Assembly: GCA_021826835.1 (NCBI GenBank)
Contig: JAKAYH010000195.1
Coordinates: forward strand, 1 to 5,332
Direction of reading: 5' to 3'
Origin: Thermoplasmata archaeon
GTDB taxonomy: Archaea; Thermoplasmatota; Thermoplasmata; Thermoplasmatales; Thermoplasmataceae
Length of the DNA stretch: 5,332 bases
Part shown: positions 1 to 3,055 of the stretch, one piece after another
Layout: every line of letters starts with the position of its first letter
Numbering within the stretch: position 1 is the first letter of the stretch
Notes under the pieces: model-generated
Database searches by the model: none
What the model saw: only the letters and a program-made list of their open reading frames with translations
What the model was told of the DNA's origin: nothing
Position numbers and translations under genes: made by a program

Positions 1-501
1 TGCATCCCAACCAGCGTTAAATGTATGTGACCATGTAACTGTAGTTCCTCCTACTGTAAGGTTAGCATAAGCAGTTCCTATATCAGCCTCCTTTGTAGTA
101 CCACCTGCCCCTCCTAAATAATAACCTGTTGGAAATTGAATGCCTTTAATCGTATATACATCAGAATGTATAAACTGACCATATTGTGTTACTACAAAAC
201 TTGTTCCAGCACCAGTTCCCGAGCCAGTCCAAACATTTCCATTATAAAAAACTGTGGTAGATGTTGTATTTACTGAAGAAGTAATAATTTGTGATACTGT
301 TGCATCATTTCCATTATTATGATAATACGAAATTGTTGCGTTACCATAAGCAGTTAAACCTGTAGAACCAGTTTCAGGAGAATAATGTGGAGATGTTCTT
401 TGTGGTAAACTCTGAATCCAATGAGAACCTGAGAATCCTATAATTACCATTCCAAGAATTATTCCTATTGCTAATACTTTCATTATTATTTGTTTGTTCA
501 T
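1..501 (-). CDS. Secreted or membrane-anchored Gly/Thr-rich surface protein, N-terminal 167 residues (C-terminus beyond window)
   Basis: The frame is open from an ATG at 501-499 to position 1, giving 167 residues with no stop, so the gene continues off the left edge. The start is well supported: GGAGGA lies 6 nt upstream (513-508), and the ATG overlaps the stop of the glycoside hydrolase gene as ATGA. Residues 8-23 are a hydrophobic segment after a short Lys-containing start, which fits a signal peptide or N-terminal anchor. The rest is rich in Gly, Thr, Ser, Tyr and Asn with alternating hydrophobic stretches and no cysteine, which suggests an extracellular beta-rich domain. N-glycosylation sequons occur at N54, N78 and N147. 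I do not recognise the family. It could be a pilin-like or S-layer-like protein, a carbohydrate-binding partner of the neighbouring hydrolase, or a virion adhesin. That it is a real, exported gene is fairly sure; its function is unknown. Confidence 0.8.
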   Translation of the reverse strand, partial: MNKQIIMKVLAIGIILGMVIIGFSGSHWIQSLPQRTSPHYSPETGSTGLTAYGNATISYYHNNGNDATVSQIITSSVNTTSTTVFYNGNVWTGSGTGAGTSFVVTQYGQFIHSDVYTIKGIQFPTGYYLGGAGGTTKEADIGTAYANLTVGGTTVTWSHTFNAGWDA

Positions 502-1562
502 ATATATTCCTCCGTTATATTTTTATAAAGATAATATTGTGGACTTGGTAGATTATTAGGATAAAGAAGACTGTATCCTATATAAGAAACCGTAGTTCCA
601 CCAAAACCTTTTCCATACATTAAATAATTCCATGATAGACTAAAGTAAAAAATATGTACTACACCGTAAGAGAGTAGTAAAGGATATAAAGTCTTTAAAA
701 ATGCTGTTTCATTATAGTGTACTATAACCTCATAACTATCTCCGGTAATAATGTTTTTCTCATGTTGAATAAATGTAAGATTAATTAATCCTGCCTCTGT
801 ATCCCAAATTGGTAGGTTATATTGTTGAAGAAATTTTATTTGTGAAACGGTTTGATTAATCCAATTTGTTATGCCTGTATGTAATGGGTGAGTGTGTATT
901 GAAATTGCATTTATATAACTTCCAGCACCCATAGACATTAAATTACTAACATAGGAGTCCTGAGAATAATATACTCCACCAAATCCTATTATATAAGGTG
1001 CATTATTTACAGTATGAGCAATCTCCCATGCTGATTTCAACATGTTTAAGTAATGTATTGGGTTAGAATATTCTTGATAACCATATTGAAAATATATTGG
1101 TTCATTCCAAATTTCCCAATAATGTAAATTTGGGAAATCTGCTAATACCTGTTTAACTGTATAATTCCATTGTGATAAATTTGTAAAATTGCTAAAAAAG
1201 TGTTGTATCGTACCCTGTCCAATAATTCCTATAATATTAAAAGAACTGTTATACTCTAAATTCCAAGCGGAACCCCAGACATCAGAGCGACACCATTTAA
1301 CGTTAAGATTTTGGGCATAAGAAGAATATAAATTCCAATTAGTATCGTTAAAATCTATAGCCAGACCACTTATAGACGATTTATTTGCAGTTTGTATTGT
1401 TTCATTTTGTGTATTAATAACTACATTAGATGTAGTGGTAATAGGTTGTAATGGAGCAGGAGATGTTCCGGGTGGTGGTGGAGTAAAAGTAGTCGAGCTT
1501 AAATTTGAACTCAATAAAATAAGAATAACTAACACAATAAAGAGCAAAATAATAGACTTCAT
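498..1562 (-). CDS. Exported clan GH-A-like TIM-barrel glycoside hydrolase
   Basis: 354 residues. Residues 4-19 are a hydrophobic signal peptide or anchor, and residues 23-45 are a Thr/Pro-rich linker that would hold the enzyme off the membrane. The remainder reads as a (beta/alpha)8 hydrolase of the retaining GH-A type. YWEIWNEP at 148-155 gives the acid/base Glu154 after Asn153. ISIHTHP at 220-226 resembles the beta-6 His motif. IWDTEAG at 252-258 gives the likely nucleophile Glu256. Trp311 lies near the last strand. The GH5 and GH39 groups share this layout; I cannot choose between them or name the substrate. Twelve N-X-S/T sequons (N20 is in the signal region; the others include N53, N60, N72, N105, N125, N128, N133, N236, N261, N284 and N348) suggest a heavily glycosylated archaeal surface enzyme. 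The start ATG overlaps the upstream gene's stop (ATGA), with GGAGG about 11 nt upstream. It probably trims host or community polysaccharide. Confidence 0.85.
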   Translation of the reverse strand: MKSIILLFIVLVILILLSSNLSSTTFTPPPPGTSPAPLQPITTTSNVVINTQNETIQTANKSSISGLAIDFNDTNWNLYSSYAQNLNVKWCRSDVWGSAWNLEYNSSFNIIGIIGQGTIQHFFSNFTNLSQWNYTVKQVLADFPNLHYWEIWNEPIYFQYGYQEYSNPIHYLNMLKSAWEIAHTVNNAPYIIGFGGVYYSQDSYVSNLMSMGAGSYINAISIHTHPLHTGITNWINQTVSQIKFLQQYNLPIWDTEAGLINLTFIQHEKNIITGDSYEVIVHYNETAFLKTLYPLLLSYGVVHIFYFSLSWNYLMYGKGFGGTTVSYIGYSLLYPNNLPSPQYYLYKNITEEYI

Positions 1563-1879
1563 ACTCTTGTATCCCTCCTTATTCTACCATCTACAATCAT
1601 AAAAGCAAGAAAAATAGTGAACCCTATTAACGGAAGACTTGCAATACCTGAAAATTTTGAGACAAATATCACAAAAAAGTAGAGTGCTACAAAAAAAGTG
1701 ATATGAAGAAAAAGAGTAGTAATAATTCCTGTATTCACTATTAAATATGCTGTAATCTGATCACTCTCCGTTGCGACATGATAAACGTAAACAGCATAAT
1801 AAGTTATAACCATAGTGACTATATTTATCATGCTTGCAATCAGCAATTCAACTTTGGGTACAGTATTAAATATATTCAT
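1559..1879 (-). CDS. Small integral membrane protein, about three transmembrane helices
   Basis: A 106-residue hydrophobic protein, unrecognised. Helix 1 spans roughly residues 11-34, helix 2 roughly 44-73 (long, perhaps kinked) and helix 3 roughly 78-97. A basic tail RIRRDTR follows, which by the positive-inside rule would place the C-terminus in the cytoplasm. I chose the ATG at 1879-1877 over the one at 1885-1883. The ribosome binding site AGGAG (1890-1886) directly abuts the earlier ATG but is 6 nt from the later one, which is the usual spacing. The stop overlaps the start of the glycoside hydrolase gene as ATGA, so translation is probably coupled. As the first gene of the surface operon it may serve as an anchor, export aid or holin-like factor. 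No motif separates these options. Confidence 0.75.
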   Translation of the reverse strand: MNIFNTVPKVELLIASMINIVTMVITYYAVYVYHVATESDQITAYLIVNTGIITTLFLHITFFVALYFFVIFVSKFSGIASLPLIGFTIFLAFMIVDGRIRRDTRV

Positions 1880-1897
1880 ACCCATCTCCTGTAAGAA

Positions 1898-1932
1898 TCA
1901 GATACAGTAGCTCATACAATGAACTCCTCTCC
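1898..1932 (-). other. Five-codon upstream ORF with its own Shine-Dalgarno
   Basis: GGAGAGGAG (1932-1924) lies 8 nt before an ATG at 1915-1913 that opens a frame of only five codons (M-S-Y-C-I) closed by TGA at 1900-1898. The next ribosome binding site, AGGAG for the membrane protein, starts 7 nt later. It could be a leader peptide that sets ribosome entry for the operon, or the leftover start of a lost gene. It is too short to judge by composition. Confidence 0.25.
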
Positions 1933-1993
1933 TGTGAACTATTTAATCTCAAAACAACCGTCACCTATACTTGGGATCAATCCATAGAAGTTA

Positions 1994-2004
1994 TTATATT
2001 TATT
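1994..2004 (-). promoter_or_regulatory. Candidate TATA box for the surface operon
   Basis: On the minus strand the sequence reads AATAAATATAA, an A/T-only archaeal TATA-like element in the 180-bp gap before the membrane protein gene. Transcription starting about 25 nt downstream would give a leader of roughly 90 nt, matching the Shine-Dalgarno-led genes of this operon. It is weak evidence because the surrounding DNA is also AT-rich. Confidence 0.3.
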
Positions 2005-2036
2005 GTGGGCAATATTCCGAGATTCCTATTTGCTGT

Positions 2037-2061
2037 AAAAAATGCATGTATCATGATCATG
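2037..2061 (-). terminator. Possible terminator after the RHH gene
   Basis: Just past the stop of the RHH gene, the minus strand has the perfect 10-bp palindrome CATGATCATG (2061-2052), and 9 nt later a run of six T (2042-2037). Archaeal RNA polymerase can terminate at T-runs without a strong hairpin. The palindrome could instead be a protein-binding site upstream of the surface operon. Confidence 0.3.
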
Positions 2062-2065
2062 TGAC

Positions 2066-2482
2066 TCACCTGAAGATCACCGCATATCCCATGTCTTTGT
2101 CATAAGTGGCTTCGATGCCGGCATTCTGGAGGAGGGTAAGATCACCGGGCTTACAGTGGACAAAGATGAAACCAGAATCTGTGGTGATATGGATACCGGG
2201 CAGAATCTTTCCAATGCGATCTTCAAGGGTTCCGGTGTTGAGACCTTTAAAGTGCATGTATAAAAATTGATCATAACTGAGGTTCTTTTTTAAGGACTTC
2301 AGAATTGCAAGAGTCCGGGACGATATACGGATAGAGGTCTTTCCAGAAACCGGAAGATCGTCAATGTCTGTGTCGGTAAAGGAGAGGGCTTCATTTGTGA
2401 AGTCAGAAAAACTCTCTCCAAGAGCTTCAGCTTTTCTGATGTATTTATCATCAACATAGATTGAAACGGATACTTTAGGCAT
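2066..2482 (-). CDS. Putative DNA-binding protein with two tandem ribbon-helix-helix domains
   Basis: 138 residues. Residues 3-34 follow the RHH plan: a strand with alternating residues (VSVSIYV), a charged helix from DDKYIRKAEALG, then SFSDFTNEAL as the second helix. Residues 48-78 repeat it: strand KTSIRIS, helix RTLAILKSLKK, then LSYDQFLYMHF, much like the N-termini of archaeal VapB/CopG-type antitoxins and regulators. An acidic linker (TDTDIDD, about 36-42) joins them. Residues 85-138 form a separate C-terminal region of strand-like segments with one Cys (C110). Normal RHH proteins dimerise to make one DNA-binding unit; two copies in one chain could form it internally. No toxin gene lies beside it, so a transcription or partition regulator fits better than an antitoxin. 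The ATG has no Shine-Dalgarno, in keeping with the TATA box placed for leaderless initiation. Its base composition resembles polB rather than the left operon. Confidence 0.7.
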   Translation of the reverse strand: MPKVSVSIYVDDKYIRKAEALGESFSDFTNEALSFTDTDIDDLPVSGKTSIRISSRTLAILKSLKKNLSYDQFLYMHFKGLNTGTLEDRIGKILPGIHITTDSGFIFVHCKPGDLTLLQNAGIEATYDKDMGYAVIFR

Positions 2483-2502
2483 TAATTGACCAATCTTGAG
2501 AT

Positions 2503-2510
2503 GTATTTAA
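2503..2510 (-). promoter_or_regulatory. TATA box of the RHH gene (leaderless promoter)
   Basis: The minus strand reads TTAAATAC, centred about 24-25 nt before the ATG of the RHH gene. In archaea transcription starts roughly 25 nt after the TATA centre, so the mRNA would begin at or next to the start codon. No Shine-Dalgarno is seen between the box and the ATG. A second A/T-rich stretch (TTTTTAAATGAA, 2528-2517) lies just upstream. Confidence 0.5.
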
Positions 2511-2525
2511 GAGTTCATTTAAAAA

Positions 2526-2546
2526 TTTCATGCTGTGAAAATGAAA
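2526..2546. promoter_or_regulatory. Inverted repeat upstream of the RHH promoter, possible operator
   Basis: TTTCAT (2526-2531) and ATGAAA (2541-2546) form a 6-bp inverted repeat around a 9-nt centre. Another ATGAA follows on the minus strand toward the TATA box (around 2520). Repeated short half-sites of this type are what RHH repressors usually bind, so autoregulation is possible. In such AT-rich DNA this could arise by chance. Confidence 0.25.
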
Positions 2547-2755
2547 CGTGACATCCTCCCACGTCTAAAGAACGTGGGCTTCCTGCTTCAACCACTTCAC
2601 TTGCTTTATCCCTTCCTTTTCAAGAAGGGACAGAGCAGAGGTGACTGTGTCCACAGGCGTTAATTCCCCACTGTCCGTGGGTACTCCAATCTTCATGTCG
2701 TAAGCATAGTTAATCTTTTGGTTCGCTTTCATCCCACCCCTGAAGGAGTGGGTTT
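2545..2755 (-). ncRNA. Omega-RNA-like structured block (tnpB 3' end plus right end)
   Basis: About 210 nt hold a row of stem-loops, listed here in minus-strand order. The first is 2752-2733 (8-bp stem with one mismatch, loop TTCA). The second is 2681-2667 (CCCAC/GTGGG, 5-nt loop). The third is 2630-2609 (TCCCTTC/GAAGGGA, 8-nt loop). The last is the terminal 2578-2558 (7-bp stem). There is also a short palindrome at 2656-2645. In IS200/IS605 elements the omega RNA comes from the 3' end of tnpB and the right end, is highly structured, and carries its guide from the flanking DNA just beyond the last hairpin. Size, position and structure match, but RNA production is not shown, the exact 3' boundary is unknown, and no TnpB body is encoded nearby to use it. 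Confidence 0.4.
2558..2578 (-). mobile_element. IS200/IS605-type right-end hairpin
   Basis: CCCACGT (2558-2564) and ACGTGGG (2572-2578) form a perfect 7-bp stem with a 7-nt loop. On the minus strand the tail of the tnpB-like frame runs into the stem (ending A-H-V-L) and its TAG stop lies in the loop, followed by ACGTGGGAGGATGTC. A tnpB end overlapping a subterminal hairpin is the usual layout of the right end of IS200/IS605 elements. The left end, tnpA and the tnpB body are not in the window. Confidence 0.6.
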
Positions 2756-2771
2756 TCTCGCTCACGTTCAT
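2565..2771 (-). pseudogene. C-terminal tail of a TnpB-like transposon nuclease, body missing
   Basis: A 68-codon frame that I read as only the extreme C-terminal tail of an IS1341/IS605-type TnpB. The tail runs through GELTPVDT and ends KQEAHVL, which resembles the poorly conserved ends of archaeal TnpB proteins where coding sequence overlaps the right-end hairpin. The four-Cys zinc ribbon and the RuvC Asp/Glu motifs are absent. The frame upstream stays open only to a TAG at 2864-2862 and there runs into the repeat region, not a nuclease. The ATG at 2771-2769 is simply the first one in the remnant, with no clear ribosome binding site. A real small protein is possible but less likely than a 5'-deleted remnant, or RNA that merely happens to be open. 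Confidence 0.5.
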
Positions 2772-3055
2772 ATAAGGAAGGGAGGTTTCGATGTATGCAC
2801 GAATTGTATGTAAGGAATTGACGTTTTTGAAAGGAGAACCGCTAAAGAAGGCAAGAAATCTCTATTAGAAAACGTAAAATGATTAGGGATGTAGTAAACA
2901 ACAGATAAAAATTCATTTTTAATGACGTGGAATGGCTTATTATTTTCTATTAGAAAATATAAATGGATGTATGCATAAAAAGGGTGTTTTTTAATGGCGA
3001 ACCTGAAGAATGGCTCAAAAAAGTCTATTAGAAATTCAAATCTTAAGGATTTCAT
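2768..3055 (-). CDS. Doubtful 95-residue Phe-rich ORF across the tandem repeats
   Basis: The ATG at 3055-3053 overlaps the polB stop as ATGA, with GGAG 5 nt upstream, so it could be translationally coupled to polB. Against this, the product is unusually rich in Phe, Ile and aromatic residues with no recognisable domain. The frame is largely the three DNA repeats read through. Copies 2 and 3 are in the same frame (FLIENNKPF against FLIDFFEPF), while copy 1 is in another. In the frame matching the other two, copy 1 would hit a stop. It may be a small protein built from a duplicated module, but a chance frame in repeat DNA is more likely. Confidence 0.22.
   Translation of the reverse strand: MKSLRFEFLIDFFEPFFRFAIKKHPFYAYIHLYFLIENNKPFHVIKNEFLSVVYYIPNHFTFSNRDFLPSLAVLLSKTSIPYIQFVHTSKPPFLI
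2790..2872. repeat. Tandem degenerate repeat, copy 1
   Basis: This copy begins GATGTATGCA (2790-2799), carries GGAGAACC in the middle and ends TCTATTAGAAAA (2861-2872). It is the longest of three diverged direct copies between the tnpB remnant and the polB stop. On the plus strand it holds a 25-codon frame from ATG 2791 to TAG 2868 with GGGAGG 5 nt upstream (2780-2785). Confidence 0.6.
2888..2957. repeat. Tandem degenerate repeat, copy 2
   Basis: This copy begins GATGTA (2888), contains TTTTTAATGACG and GAATGGCTTA in the middle and ends TCTATTAGAAAA (2946-2957). It starts 98 bp after copy 1. The short spacers after copies 1 and 2 also resemble each other (both contain TAAA and end in ATG or AGG before GATGTA), so the true period includes them. 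Confidence 0.6.
2966..3034. repeat. Tandem degenerate repeat, copy 3
   Basis: This copy begins GATGTATGCA (2966-2975), contains TTTTTTAATGGCGAACC and GAATGGCTCA and ends TCTATTAGAAA (3024-3034). It starts 78 bp after copy 2 and stops 17 bp before the polB stop codon. A plus-strand frame of 22 codons (ATG 2963 to TAG 3031) ends at the same place in the unit as the frame in copy 1, but has no Shine-Dalgarno. Confidence 0.6.

Noticed and set aside
2077..2274. Minus-strand 65-codon frame inside the RHH gene
   Set aside because: It is an out-of-frame shadow of the RHH gene with implausible composition.
2066..2482. Antitoxin of a toxin-antitoxin pair
   Set aside because: RHH halves resemble VapB/CopG antitoxins, but no PIN, RelE or other toxin-like frame lies on either side within the window.
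2558..2578. Simple intrinsic terminator for polB
   Set aside because: The hairpin has no T-run directly after it and is explained by the tnpB tail ending inside it. It might still slow transcription, but a terminator call is not needed.
2790..3034. CRISPR array
   Set aside because: The three copies are diverged along their whole length, with unequal periods and no unique spacers of constant size between short identical repeats. No cas gene is present.
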